A DNA stretch of 64,000 nucleotides from an uncultured Clostridia bacterium (GTDB lineage: Bacteria; Bacillota; Clostridia; Christensenellales; UBA1242). Position numbers and translations under genes: made by a program. Location of the stretch: NCBI GenBank assembly GCA_949949035.1, contig CATLHJ010000001.1, forward strand, positions 95,823 to 159,822, read 5' to 3'. Under the pieces are notes generated by a model. It did no database searches and was not told the origin of the DNA. It worked only from the letters and a program-made list of their open reading frames with translations. Positions 38,873-46,731 of the stretch are shown piece by piece (positions within the stretch are counted from its first letter, which is position 1; each line of letters starts with the position of its first letter).

Positions 38873-39742
38873 ATGTTAGAATACGCAACCACCGCTTTGG
38901 ACAAGGACTTTATGACCCTGTGGTCAAAATATTTATTGACGGGCAGTATGGACCAAACCCGTTTGACGGCGCTGGCCGAATTGGGACAGGTGAACGCGGT
39001 ACAGTCGTATTATTTATTCACGGACGCTAAACAAAAGAATCAAACTATTGACGGCATTGTCGACCTTTATTCGCCACATGACCTGAACCAGCAGTTGGCA
39101 ATCTTAAATCGCCGGCATCGTAACCTGGTCGGCGAGTTAGACCAACTTGACGTGAACGTTGGGGCAACGGAGATCTTTAAGTACCAACGTTTATACCACC
39201 AAAATGTGATGGATTTGGTAACTATGTTTGAGCGTACGCATAATATTTTGTATCTTTGTCGGGCTAACGAAGTAGCCATCAACGATGATTACTTGAAAGA
39301 CAGTGCCAAAAAACGTTTACAGGCTATAACCGACAAAGAATTAGGAAAATTGTGGAAAAAAATGAAAACCTATACCACAAACATTTACGAAACCGATGGT
39401 ACGGTTACGACCGTAGAGGGCTATCACTCAACCTATGGTTTGATGGGGAAACCTTGTACCATCATAGAACACCAACCACCATTGACTTTACAATTCGCGG
39501 TGGCGAAACACAACACTTATTTTGTTAAAAACGATTATTTTCATCAGGGTGATAAGAAACTGGGTAGGGCATTATTATTTAATATTGCCAAACGCAGTTA
39601 TTCAAAAGAACTGAACACTAGGGTTGCCGAATTACAAGCGTCCCAACCCAAGTTAAGTCGTTGCACGCTTAACGGGGACGCCCAAATTAGCAAGGGAGTT
39701 TTGGATAATTTACAACTTACTAATTCGGGTTTAGAAAAATAA
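38873..39742 (+). CDS. Hypothetical protein
   Basis: A 289-residue soluble protein, not recognised. The N-terminal 110 residues are mostly helical with a TPR/Sel1-like look (LTALAELGQVNAVQSYYLF), but no repeat is clear. Residues 155-235 appear as alpha/beta with Tyr/Thr-rich strands (TYTTNIYETDGTVTTVEG). It has an AAAAGGAG site and lies 48 bases after rpsT, so the two may be co-transcribed past a weak hairpin. It ends 5 bases before the convergent SDR gene. Confidence 0.7.
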   Translation: MLEYATTALDKDFMTLWSKYLLTGSMDQTRLTALAELGQVNAVQSYYLFTDAKQKNQTIDGIVDLYSPHDLNQQLAILNRRHRNLVGELDQLDVNVGATEIFKYQRLYHQNVMDLVTMFERTHNILYLCRANEVAINDDYLKDSAKKRLQAITDKELGKLWKKMKTYTTNIYETDGTVTTVEGYHSTYGLMGKPCTIIEHQPPLTLQFAVAKHNTYFVKNDYFHQGDKKLGRALLFNIAKRSYSKELNTRVAELQASQPKLSRCTLNGDAQISKGVLDNLQLTNSGLEK

Positions 39743-39747
39743 TTTAA

Positions 39748-40680
39748 TTATTCTTCCGTCATTTTGGTAAACCAAGCCTTGAAGCGATTTTTGCCTTTGA
39801 TGTTGATTACCGCCGCGTTGAAGTTGCGATTGCTTAATTTGTACAATTCTTCTGCAATCGTTTCGGGGGCCGTGCCTGTCTGTTCAGAATATTCCAAACG
39901 GCCAATGTCGTTGCTGATGCGGTAGCGGTAGGCTTTGTTGGTCGAATCTTGCTTGATGCGGTTTTCGGTAAAGTTAGTTTTAGCGGTTGGTAGGTTTACC
40001 GTTGTGACGTCAATTTTCAGTGGACTAACTTCCTTACGCAGGGCAGTGGTAAAGGTTTCCACGGCTTTTTTGCTGGCGCAATACACACTGCTGAATGCGG
40101 GGGCGGAATTCGCCATACTACACGAAACATTGATAATTTTACCTTTGCGGTGTTCACGCATAAACGGTACCGCGGCTTGGCAAGCACTGATAACGCCCAG
40201 CAAATTGGTGTTAATAACCTTAACAATGTCGGTAGTCAATAATTCTTCGACCGCGCCCGTCAGCCCGATACCCGCGTTATTGATCAACACGTCAATTTGA
40301 CCTTCTTTATTGTAGACTTTACGGATGGATTCCTTAATCGCGTCAGGGTTGGACACGTCCGTGGGGATAAAGTTAATGTTATCGTCGTTACCTTTCTCGC
40401 GGGATAGGTTATACACAATGTCGGCGTACAACGAAAAGCAGTGGGCCGTCGCCAACCCAATACCCGAAGAAGCACCGGTAATAACTACTACGCGTTTGTG
40501 CCAAGTAGTAGGATCGCTTAACGCGGTAACTTCGCCTGCGACTTTCAGGGCGGTACTGGTTTCCGCTTTTTCGGAGTCCAAGCGCTGTTCCAAAACGCTT
40601 AACGCGTCGTCCAAATCTAGTGGTTCGTTAGCGGAAACTTGTTGGTATTCGGACTTATTTAATTTGAACTTATTTTTCAT
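39748..40680 (-). CDS. Short-chain dehydrogenase/reductase with N-terminal extension
   Basis: A 310-residue oxidoreductase. Residues 1-60 are a charged, helical extension not typical of the family. The Rossmann fold begins with VVVITGASSGIGLATA (about 63-78), followed by NNAG near 139, and the catalytic Ser and YCASK (Tyr-x-x-x-Lys) near 188-201. The substrate is unknown; the C-terminus is longer than in classical members. Start 40680 is 9 bases after the -10; an in-frame ATG at 40689 lies directly on the -10 and is unlikely to be used. Confidence 0.87.
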   Translation of the reverse strand: MKNKFKLNKSEYQQVSANEPLDLDDALSVLEQRLDSEKAETSTALKVAGEVTALSDPTTWHKRVVVITGASSGIGLATAHCFSLYADIVYNLSREKGNDDNINFIPTDVSNPDAIKESIRKVYNKEGQIDVLINNAGIGLTGAVEELLTTDIVKVINTNLLGVISACQAAVPFMREHRKGKIINVSCSMANSAPAFSSVYCASKKAVETFTTALRKEVSPLKIDVTTVNLPTAKTNFTENRIKQDSTNKAYRYRISNDIGRLEYSEQTGTAPETIAEELYKLSNRNFNAAVINIKGKNRFKAWFTKMTEE

Positions 40681-40689
40681 CTTAACCAT

Positions 40690-40718
40690 AGTATACTACC
40701 ATTAGTTAGTTTTCTCAA
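40690..40718 (-). promoter_or_regulatory. Promoter of SDR gene, leaderless
   Basis: Minus strand: TTGAGA (40713-40718), 17 bp, TATACT (40690-40695), then 9 bases to ATG 40680. Confidence 0.7.
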
Positions 40719-40744
40719 CGGTTTTTTAATTTTTTATGGTTAAT

Positions 40745-40773
40745 TTGACAAATTTCGCGGGGTGAATTACCAT
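40745..40773 (+). promoter_or_regulatory. Promoter of thyX, leaderless
   Basis: TTGACA (40745-40750), 17 bp, TACCAT (40768-40773), then 6 bases to ATG 40780. Confidence 0.75.
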
Positions 40774-40779
40774 ACTTTT

Positions 40780-41955
40780 ATGGAAATATCGGTAATTGCT
40801 ACCACGCATCCGGATTATAAAATTGACAAACACGAACTGGATCGTTTCGGCGGGATGGCGGCGGGGGTCTGTTACATGGCCCACGATTTTGCGACCTTAC
40901 GCGGGGAAGACGAAAGTAAGACTTTCCGCCGAGCCCAGATGACCAAAGAAAATGGGCACCACAGCGTGTATGACCACGCGACCATTACTTTGTATTTGCA
41001 TTGCATTCCGCGTGTGTTAGAGTGTTTGTTGGATAACGAACGTTACATGGTGTCGTCGGTAAAAAGTGGTCGTTACACTTTGCACCCGCTGCCGGATGAT
41101 GAGCAAGTCGTTTACGACAAGTGGCAAGCCAAGTTTGCCGACTTAATCCGCGACCGTTACCAAGCCGAATGTCCGAGTTTTTTTACCGATAATAAAATTA
41201 AAAAATTAGCGATGGAAAACGCACGCTACGTCACCAGTTGTTTTACCATGGTTTCTATGTTACACACGGTGTCGTACCGCCAATTAAACTATCTGTACGG
41301 CTTTTTGACCGATTATGCCGCCCGCAAAGTGGCCAGCACTTTTGAAAAACGTTTACAACCATATATTAAGGATTTTATTAAACAATTGGCCGCGACGGGT
41401 TATATTGACCCGCTGTTAATGCAAAACGGCAAACAACGACAATTATCTCTGTTTACCGACCACGACGTGCAGGAATATTTCGGCGATGTGTACGCCACCA
41501 ACGTGCATTGTTCTTTCGCGGTGTATATGCACCTGAACCGTCACCGCACTTTGAAGTACGCCATGCACGTACCTGCCGAACCCGCCGCCTTGGAATTTTA
41601 CGTACCCGAAATTATCGCCGACCAATCGCAACTGCGACAAGAGTGGCTGGACGATTTGCACCGCTTACGCGATAATTACCCGCAAGCCATGTTGGTGCGT
41701 GCCACCGAAATGGGCAACCTGGACGACTTCATTTTGAAAGCCATTGAACGCAAATGTTCGGGCGTTATGTTGGAAACTACGCGGGTGGTGAACGGTGTCT
41801 TGAACAAGTACCAAGCCGCCTTGCAGCAAGCGGGTCACCACGGTGCCAAAGTTTTGGCGGGGATGCAACACGGCGCGCAATGTACTTTCCCTGGTTTTAA
41901 GTGTTCGCACCCGTGCGGTTTCGCGGCGGCAATTAACGAAACCCGCAAAATTTAA
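40780..41955 (+). CDS. thyX: Tandem ThyX-type flavin-dependent thymidylate synthase
   Basis: A 391-residue protein; single ThyX subunits are about 210-250. Residues 1-215 resemble one ThyX domain: GHHSVYDHATITLYL, then ERYMVSSVKSGRYTL in place of the RHRxxS signature, then ENARYVTSCFTM. Residues 220-370 resemble a second, with LNRHRTLKYAMHVPAE and YVPEII. The C-terminus has a Cys cluster (CTFPGFKCSHPC). ThyX makes dTMP from dUMP with FAD and methylenetetrahydrofolate in a tetramer whose active sites lie between subunits; here one chain may supply two halves. Start 40780 is set by the leaderless promoter rather than GTG 40762. Confidence 0.8.
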   Translation: MEISVIATTHPDYKIDKHELDRFGGMAAGVCYMAHDFATLRGEDESKTFRRAQMTKENGHHSVYDHATITLYLHCIPRVLECLLDNERYMVSSVKSGRYTLHPLPDDEQVVYDKWQAKFADLIRDRYQAECPSFFTDNKIKKLAMENARYVTSCFTMVSMLHTVSYRQLNYLYGFLTDYAARKVASTFEKRLQPYIKDFIKQLAATGYIDPLLMQNGKQRQLSLFTDHDVQEYFGDVYATNVHCSFAVYMHLNRHRTLKYAMHVPAEPAALEFYVPEIIADQSQLRQEWLDDLHRLRDNYPQAMLVRATEMGNLDDFILKAIERKCSGVMLETTRVVNGVLNKYQAALQQAGHHGAKVLAGMQHGAQCTFPGFKCSHPCGFAAAINETRKI

Positions 41956-42021
41956 GTCCGTAATCCCTATAATAATCCCCAGTTTCTAGTCGCAAAATAG
42001 TGTTTGGCTATTTCAGATATC

Positions 42022-42035
42022 TATTGTATACAATA
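42022..42035. promoter_or_regulatory. 14-bp perfect palindrome before lipoprotein gene
   Basis: TATTGTATACAATA reads the same on both strands and overlaps a likely -10 (TATACAAT region). It is a candidate operator. Confidence 0.5.
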
Positions 42036-42050
42036 ACTAGGGGAGAAATT

Positions 42051-42947
42051 ATGAAAAAGAAATTTTTAAGTTTTACCTTGGCGTTCGTGTGCGTCATTGG
42101 TTGTTTGTTCTGCCTTACCGCCTGTGGTGGGGACGGCGACACAAAAAAAATGCATTGGCTTTGTGCGGTCAAAGCCGATGAAACACCAACGCAATCGTCA
42201 TCACATTATTTAAATTATAACTTAACTTATGGCGAAACCCCTGATTTAACCTATAAGTTATATGGTTATTATGGTGACGACGACGTTTTCCGCGAAATTT
42301 CCCTTACCGACCCTAAACTTACCGTAAAGTATTATGCTTATTATTCTGCGGAAGAGGGCGAAAAGGAAGTAACCGCCTGGCCCAGTAATTGGGTTTCTGG
42401 TAGTTACGCGATTGAATACGTTTATGATGGTAATACTGAATTAAAATCAAGAATTACGGTTGGCGTGAATAGAGTAATAAACAGTGCTGCCTTTACCATA
42501 GCGTCGGTTGACGGTACCACCACGTGGGATACCAATGATAAACCCCACAAAGTTCGGGTTATCAACCCACAAAAACGACCGGTGCAGATGAATTGGCTTT
42601 CCAGCAATGACGGTATTTCCAGTTATCCCGCTCCGATTGAAGAAAAGGACGATACTGACGGTCACTATGCTTTGTACCTTTTTAAGAAAAATATTTACGA
42701 AAATTTTTCGGCGACTGAACGGGCAGATTATGAGTTCTTAAATAATTATTTTTATGAGGATAATAGAAGACAAGATGATCATGACGTTTATTACTATAGG
42801 CCTGATGATCCCTATTCCGTATGTGTTGGTGTCCCCGCCGGTGAATACGTTTTGGTGGCGTTGATTGACCAAACATATAACTACCTGTCGAGTGTAAGCC
42901 AAGGTTTGGCAATTACGATAACCAATAATTCGGCAACGAATGACTGA
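42051..42947 (+). CDS. Secreted lipoprotein of unknown function
   Basis: A 298-residue lipoprotein precursor. A Lys-rich start and hydrophobic stretch (FTLAFVCVIGCLFC) end in the lipobox LTAC, with lipidation at about Cys23. The mature part is acidic and Tyr-rich, predicted mostly beta, possibly two Ig-like units; no known domain was recognised. The ATG at 42051 has GGGGAGA upstream, and the longer in-frame start at 42000 is rejected. It is a single-gene unit between a palindrome-containing promoter and an 18-bp terminator. Confidence 0.8.
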   Translation: MKKKFLSFTLAFVCVIGCLFCLTACGGDGDTKKMHWLCAVKADETPTQSSSHYLNYNLTYGETPDLTYKLYGYYGDDDVFREISLTDPKLTVKYYAYYSAEEGEKEVTAWPSNWVSGSYAIEYVYDGNTELKSRITVGVNRVINSAAFTIASVDGTTTWDTNDKPHKVRVINPQKRPVQMNWLSSNDGISSYPAPIEEKDDTDGHYALYLFKKNIYENFSATERADYEFLNNYFYEDNRRQDDHDVYYYRPDDPYSVCVGVPAGEYVLVALIDQTYNYLSSVSQGLAITITNNSATND

Positions 42948-42957
42948 GAAAAAGCGT

Positions 42958-43003
42958 AAACATTAAAAACGTCCGCGGTTTAACACGGACGTTTTTAATG
43001 TTT
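42958..43003. terminator. Bidirectional terminator
   Basis: A perfect 18-bp stem (42958-42975 with 42986-43003), 10-base loop, with A-rich and T-rich ends. It serves the lipoprotein gene and the opposing small membrane-protein gene. Confidence 0.92.
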
Positions 43004-43042
43004 AGTATAAAATAAACGGGGCGGTCAAGTTTGCCCGTGCGG

Positions 43043-43255
43043 TTACGCCAACCAAACCAAGTCTTTATGTACGCACATACAAATAATGTCCAGTAACCAA
43101 ATAATGTTCCAACCAAAGAAAATTCTTAAAATGGCGAAACCGTATTGTTCACGTTGGAAACAAACGATGATGCCGAAGATACAACCCACTACGGGTAAAA
43201 TTGCGATAATCAAGGACGCAATGTAATTCAAGCCGAAATATGCTCTTTGTGCCAT
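43043..43255 (-). CDS. Small two-helix membrane protein
   Basis: A 70-residue protein with two transmembrane helices (about residues 9-31 and 40-62) and few charged residues. Bacillota have many unnamed proteins of this type, some resembling superinfection-immunity or Pmp3-like families, but no firm match is visible. It starts 5 bases after TATAAT. It points towards the shared terminator at 42958-43003. Confidence 0.65.
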   Translation of the reverse strand: MAQRAYFGLNYIASLIIAILPVVGCIFGIIVCFQREQYGFAILRIFFGWNIIWLLDIICMCVHKDLVWLA

Positions 43256-43260
43256 GTTGT

Positions 43261-43289
43261 ATTATAACGGGCATAAATAATTAACGCAA
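43261..43289 (-). promoter_or_regulatory. Promoter of small membrane-protein gene, leaderless
   Basis: Minus strand: TTGCGT (43284-43289), 17 bp, TATAAT (43261-43266), then 5 bases to ATG 43255. Confidence 0.7.
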
Positions 43290-43318
43290 GCAATTTTCTA
43301 TATTTTGTGCTTTTTTTA

Positions 43319-43347
43319 TTTACAAAGCCCAGAAAATATGCTATAAA
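43319..43347 (+). promoter_or_regulatory. Promoter of tRNA-Thr unit
   Basis: TTTACA (43319-43324), 17 bp, TATAAA (43342-43347), 10 bases before the tRNA. Confidence 0.7.
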
Positions 43348-43357
43348 TAAGTGTTAT

Positions 43358-43432
43358 GCTGTTGTAGCACAGTGGTAGTGCACTGCCTTGGTAAGGCAGA
43401 GGTCACGAGTTCGAGCCTCGTCAACAGCTCCA
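43358..43432 (+). tRNA. tRNA-Thr (anticodon GGT)
   Basis: A complete cloverleaf: acceptor stem GCTGTTG with CAACAGC, anticodon stem CTGCC/GGCAG around loop TTGGTAA, and T arm with GTTCGAGCC. The CCA end is encoded. No terminator follows, so the transcript may continue into the membrane-protein genes. Confidence 0.97.
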
Positions 43433-43467
43433 AAGATACCCAGGTAACAACTTAAAAGGTAGGTTTT

Positions 43468-43908
43468 ATGAAAAATGTTAAAACACTGAGTACACCGAAA
43501 GATACCTTGATCAGAATGCAAGTCGTTCATTTGGGAAAAATTTTATTTAATTTACAATTTGTTGTCGTGGCAATAATGCTGGCCAGCATTTTGACCTTTA
43601 TCTTTCCGGCGATTTACTATTTAATGTTAATTTGTGCGGCCTTTCTTTCGTTATTCCTCCTGTTCGCCAATCCTACTTTTATGTCGATGTGGTCGGGTGG
43701 TGATAACCTGCTTAAGGTTGCCGATATTTTGGCACAGAGTTGGCGATACACCGTGCCAACAGTTTTTGCTTTGGCCATAGCCGCGATTGTGTGTCTAAGT
43801 TTTGATAAAAACCATAAACATCCGGCCAGAATTATCGTTTCGGTGATTGTTTGTGGTTTGGCCGGAGTGACCCTTTTGGCAAAATTAATTAATAAGGGGG
43901 GATTTTAA
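43468..43908 (+). CDS. Hypothetical membrane protein
   Basis: A 146-residue protein with four predicted transmembrane helices (about residues 30-50, 52-68, 90-110 and 120-138) and a cytoplasmic N-terminal segment. No family was recognised. AAAAGGT precedes the ATG. It opens a three-gene group after tRNA-Thr, with one-base overlap to the next gene, and has no clear promoter of its own apart from that of the tRNA. Confidence 0.65.
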   Translation: MKNVKTLSTPKDTLIRMQVVHLGKILFNLQFVVVAIMLASILTFIFPAIYYLMLICAAFLSLFLLFANPTFMSMWSGGDNLLKVADILAQSWRYTVPTVFALAIAAIVCLSFDKNHKHPARIIVSVIVCGLAGVTLLAKLINKGGF

Positions 43909-44414
43909 TGAACGAAGTAGCGGTTAAACTTACCGGTCAACAAGCCCTGGATGGGGTCATGGTACAAATTGATAATCAACCAATAGCGTTTAAGAAAAAT
44001 AAATTTGGCAGTTTAGTTGGCAAATACCGTACGTCCAACAACAAGATTAAAATAAGAGTGTTCCGCTTTATTGACGTGGGTGGTTTTGCCTGGTTTATTA
44101 CGCAATTATTTTTCTTCTTGATTAGTATTTTTGGTATTTTTGATATTCATCAGCGGGAAAAATGTTTAATTATCGATTACGAAGCGGAAGTCGATTTGAA
44201 AGCCGATAATCAATTAACACTGCAACTTAACTTTCCGAAAGAAGATGGCAACGCCATTAACACCCAAACGGATTTATTCTGTCGCGAAATTTCCAATAAG
44301 TATTACTTAGATAGTCAAGCCAAACGCGTGTTAGGCAGATTGAAAGTGGCGAAAATATTTTTAGCATTAGCAATTGTTGTCACTACGGCGGCAATGTTGC
44401 TGATGAAAATTTAG
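43908..44414 (+). CDS. Hypothetical membrane protein
   Basis: A 168-residue protein. Residues 1-48 form a small beta-rich N-terminus, residues about 55-76 a membrane helix (FAWFITQLFFFLISIFGIF), residues 85-140 a soluble segment, and residues about 147-166 a second membrane helix. No family was recognised. It has an AAGGGGGG site and lies within a three-gene unit that ends with a LURP-one/YxjI-like protein, which suggests a joint envelope-related role. Confidence 0.6.
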   Translation: MNEVAVKLTGQQALDGVMVQIDNQPIAFKKNKFGSLVGKYRTSNNKIKIRVFRFIDVGGFAWFITQLFFFLISIFGIFDIHQREKCLIIDYEAEVDLKADNQLTLQLNFPKEDGNAINTQTDLFCREISNKYYLDSQAKRVLGRLKVAKIFLALAIVVTTAAMLLMKI

Positions 44415-44424
44415 GAGGTAAAGT

Positions 44425-44907
44425 ATGAAAGTAATAATCAAAAATAAATTCTTTTCTTTGGGCGGTAGTTCCAGTGTAAAAGACGAAAAAGGGGAAAATG
44501 TTTTCTTTGTTAAGGGACGGCTGTTCAGTCCTACGCACGTGAAATGGGTATGTGATAAAGATAAACACAAATTGTATAAGGTACGTAATAAATGGTTTAA
44601 TTTCATTAACGAAAGAGCCTATGTCTACGAAGGCCGGACCAAAGTTGCTCGGGTTAAACATCCACTCTTTGGTGGTAAGAAATTTATTATCGAAGGCTAT
44701 AAAGACGAAATAATAATCGACGGTGATTTTTTTAGTGCCAAATCAACAATTATGAGAAATGGTAAACCGGTTGGCACAATCAATCGTGAATTTTCGGTAG
44801 TCAATGATACCTTTTCTTTGGAAGCCGAAGCAAACGATATGCCGTTTATGATTGCCTTGGTCATTGCTATTGATAATATCTTTGATAAAATTACTAAAAC
44901 CAAGTAA
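44425..44907 (+). CDS. LURP-one/YxjI-like (tubby-fold) protein
   Basis: A 160-residue protein with repeated beta-hairpin patterns (KVIIKNKFFSLGGSSSVKDEKGE, VYEGRTKVARVKHP, IIEGYKDEIIIDGDFF, IMRNGKPVGTINREF), the style of the YxjI/LURP-one-related family, whose fold resembles tubby and phospholipid scramblase proteins. Its cellular role in bacteria is unknown; membrane-lipid binding is a guess from the fold. An AGGAGG site lies just before the ATG. It is the last gene of its unit and is followed by a strong terminator. Confidence 0.75.
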   Translation: MKVIIKNKFFSLGGSSSVKDEKGENVFFVKGRLFSPTHVKWVCDKDKHKLYKVRNKWFNFINERAYVYEGRTKVARVKHPLFGGKKFIIEGYKDEIIIDGDFFSAKSTIMRNGKPVGTINREFSVVNDTFSLEAEANDMPFMIALVIAIDNIFDKITKTK

Positions 44908-44916
44908 ATGAACGTA

Positions 44917-44949
44917 AAAAAAAGTCGTTAAGTGTTAACGACTTTTTTT
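44917..44949. terminator. Bidirectional terminator
   Basis: A 15-bp stem (44917-44931 with 44935-44949), loop GTG, A-run on one side and T-run on the other. It separates convergent units. Confidence 0.92.
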
Positions 44950-45568
44950 ATTGTGCTTTTTGCTTAAAACTTAAACCCGACCATAAGATTAAAGCAATTT
45001 GAATCGGGATACCCAAAAAGTATAAAGTGGCGAAATTGTCAAAACCAAGTGAAACAAAATTAAGGTGTAGTGCAAACAGCAGTGTCCAAATAAATGCCGA
45101 AACCGCCACGATAATTGGCTTATGACTGCTCCAAATTGAACAGAAAATTACGCAAATTAAACATGATAACGGTAATGCCCAAATAAACGCCATCCAGTAA
45201 CTGTAATGATAGAGCAGTAATAACTGCACAAAGACAAAGGTAGCAGTAAACCAAACCATCGAAACCGACAATAAAACAATTATTATTTTGTTGCGGGTCA
45301 TGGCTCGGCGTTTTTTTATGCCGGCGTCGTAGTTTTGTTTGATCGTACTGTCGTCTAGGGGTTTACGGCATAAAGTATCCAACGTTACGTTGTAAAAGTT
45401 ACTGAGTGTAATTAAAGTGTCAAGGTCGGGCACGGTGTCGCCATTTTCCCATTTGGAAATCGATTTATCAGAGTAACTAAGAATTTCCGCCAATTCCAGT
45501 TGCGTTAACTTTTCGGCTTTACGCAAAGTTGTTAAATTGGTTGCCAAAATACTTTTTTCGCCGGTCAT
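44948..45568 (-). CDS. Membrane-anchored XRE-family regulator
   Basis: A 206-residue protein. Residues about 8-62 form a Cro/C1-type helix-turn-helix (LAEILSYSDKSISKWENGD), and residues 90-205 hold four or so membrane helices. Such proteins are common in Clostridia and probably link envelope signals to transcription. Its start is leaderless (6 bases after TACAAT). Three ATTCTC-type sites lie upstream, between it and the divergent GT8 gene, and may be its operators. Confidence 0.85.
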   Translation of the reverse strand: MTGEKSILATNLTTLRKAEKLTQLELAEILSYSDKSISKWENGDTVPDLDTLITLSNFYNVTLDTLCRKPLDDSTIKQNYDAGIKKRRAMTRNKIIIVLLSVSMVWFTATFVFVQLLLLYHYSYWMAFIWALPLSCLICVIFCSIWSSHKPIIVAVSAFIWTLLFALHLNFVSLGFDNFATLYFLGIPIQIALILWSGLSFKQKAQ

Positions 45569-45574
45569 AAGCCT

Positions 45575-45603
45575 ATTGTAGCCGATAAATAAGGTACTGT
45601 AAA
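45575..45603 (-). promoter_or_regulatory. Promoter of XRE regulator gene, leaderless
   Basis: Minus strand: TTTACA (45598-45603), 17 bp, TACAAT (45575-45580), then 6 bases to ATG 45568. Confidence 0.75.
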
Positions 45604-45608
45604 GGGCT

Positions 45609-45687
45609 ATTCTCGAATCATGAGAGTCGATAAAAGAAAATTCTCACGCGAGAATTAAAAGATTATCGCGTTTTAGGGCGTATTCTC
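45609..45687. promoter_or_regulatory. Cluster of ATTCTC inverted-repeat sites (candidate operators)
   Basis: Site 1 is ATTCTC-N7-GAGAGT (45609-45627). Site 2 is AATTCTC-ACGC-GAGAATT (45639-45656), a perfect inverted repeat. Site 3 is a half site, ATTCTC (45682-45687), abutting the -35 of the GT8 promoter. Confidence 0.55.
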
Positions 45688-45716
45688 TTGGATGAAGACA
45701 TTATTTAAGGTATGGT
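45688..45716 (+). promoter_or_regulatory. Promoter of GT8-acyltransferase operon
   Basis: TTGGAT (45688-45693), 17 bp, TATGGT (45711-45716). A short leader then carries AAGGAG before ATG 45742. Confidence 0.6.
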
Positions 45717-45741
45717 TAATTATCATAAGGAGCAAAAAGTA

Positions 45742-46713
45742 ATGAATAAACCAATGATCCCCATTTTCTTTGCTTGTGACAACGCCTATATCCCGTTTTT
45801 GGCGGTAGCGTTGCAATCTTTGGAAAAGAACGCCAGTCGTAATTATCGTTACGCCATTAAGATTTTACACGTGAACAGTATTACCGACGCCAATATGACC
45901 AAAATCATCAATAAGTACAAGGTAGATGTTTTCGACATTGAATTTGTTGACATTACGGACGCGGTTAAGCGGTTTAACGACAAGTTCTACGTACGGGATT
46001 ATTATTCCAAGGCGACATATTACCGTTTGTTTATCCCGAACCTTTACCCACAATACAAGAAAGCGTTGTATTTAGACAGCGATATAGTGGTACTGGGGGA
46101 CGTGTCGCGTTTATATCATACGCCATTAGGGCGTAATTTGGTTGGTGCCATTACCGACGAAGCGGTGCAAAATTTCCCGGATTTATGCGACTATGTGGTG
46201 TCACGGGTGGGGGTAAAAACGTCCAAGCATTATTTTAATGCGGGGGTTTTGTTAATGAATTTACGACGTTTGCGTGAAATTGATTTGGAAAAAGTATTTT
46301 TGAATTTGGTTGACCGTGTGACTTTTGAAGTTGCCCAAGACCAAGATTACTTGAACGTCATTTGCCATGACCAAGTCAAGTACATCACTGCGTGCTGGGA
46401 CAAAATGCCGTTTCCTAATCCGCAAGTTAGAGAAAAGAATATCAAATTATTGCATTTTAATTTAGACCAAAAACCGTGGCAGAAGGATGGTATATTGTAC
46501 GAGCAATATTTCTGGGAATACGCGCGACAAACCGAATATTACGATGAGATTATGGTGCATCGTAAAAACTACTCGGCGGAACAAGTGGCGATGGCTCAAT
46601 CCCAAACAGTAAATTTGATTGCTAAAGCCAAAGCCGAAGCCGATGACACCGCGGAATGCCAACGGATTGCCCAAATTGTCAAAGAAGTTTGCCAATACCG
46701 GGCAGTTGAATAA
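45742..46713 (+). CDS. Family 8 glycosyltransferase
   Basis: A 323-residue GT-A fold enzyme of the GT8 family, which uses nucleotide-sugars to extend lipopolysaccharide-like or teichoic glycans. It starts with IPIFFACDNAYIPFLAVAL, has the DxD motif in ALYLDSDIVVLGD (about residues 111-113), YFNAGVLLMNL, and a late HFNLDQKPW His motif. The C-terminal 50 residues are a charged helix. Start 45742 has an AAGGAG site; an in-frame ATG at 45712 overlaps the -10. It is followed 18 bases later by an acyltransferase gene. Confidence 0.9.
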   Translation: MNKPMIPIFFACDNAYIPFLAVALQSLEKNASRNYRYAIKILHVNSITDANMTKIINKYKVDVFDIEFVDITDAVKRFNDKFYVRDYYSKATYYRLFIPNLYPQYKKALYLDSDIVVLGDVSRLYHTPLGRNLVGAITDEAVQNFPDLCDYVVSRVGVKTSKHYFNAGVLLMNLRRLREIDLEKVFLNLVDRVTFEVAQDQDYLNVICHDQVKYITACWDKMPFPNPQVREKNIKLLHFNLDQKPWQKDGILYEQYFWEYARQTEYYDEIMVHRKNYSAEQVAMAQSQTVNLIAKAKAEADDTAECQRIAQIVKEVCQYRAVE

Positions 46714-46731
46714 ACCAAAGGAGCAGAACAG

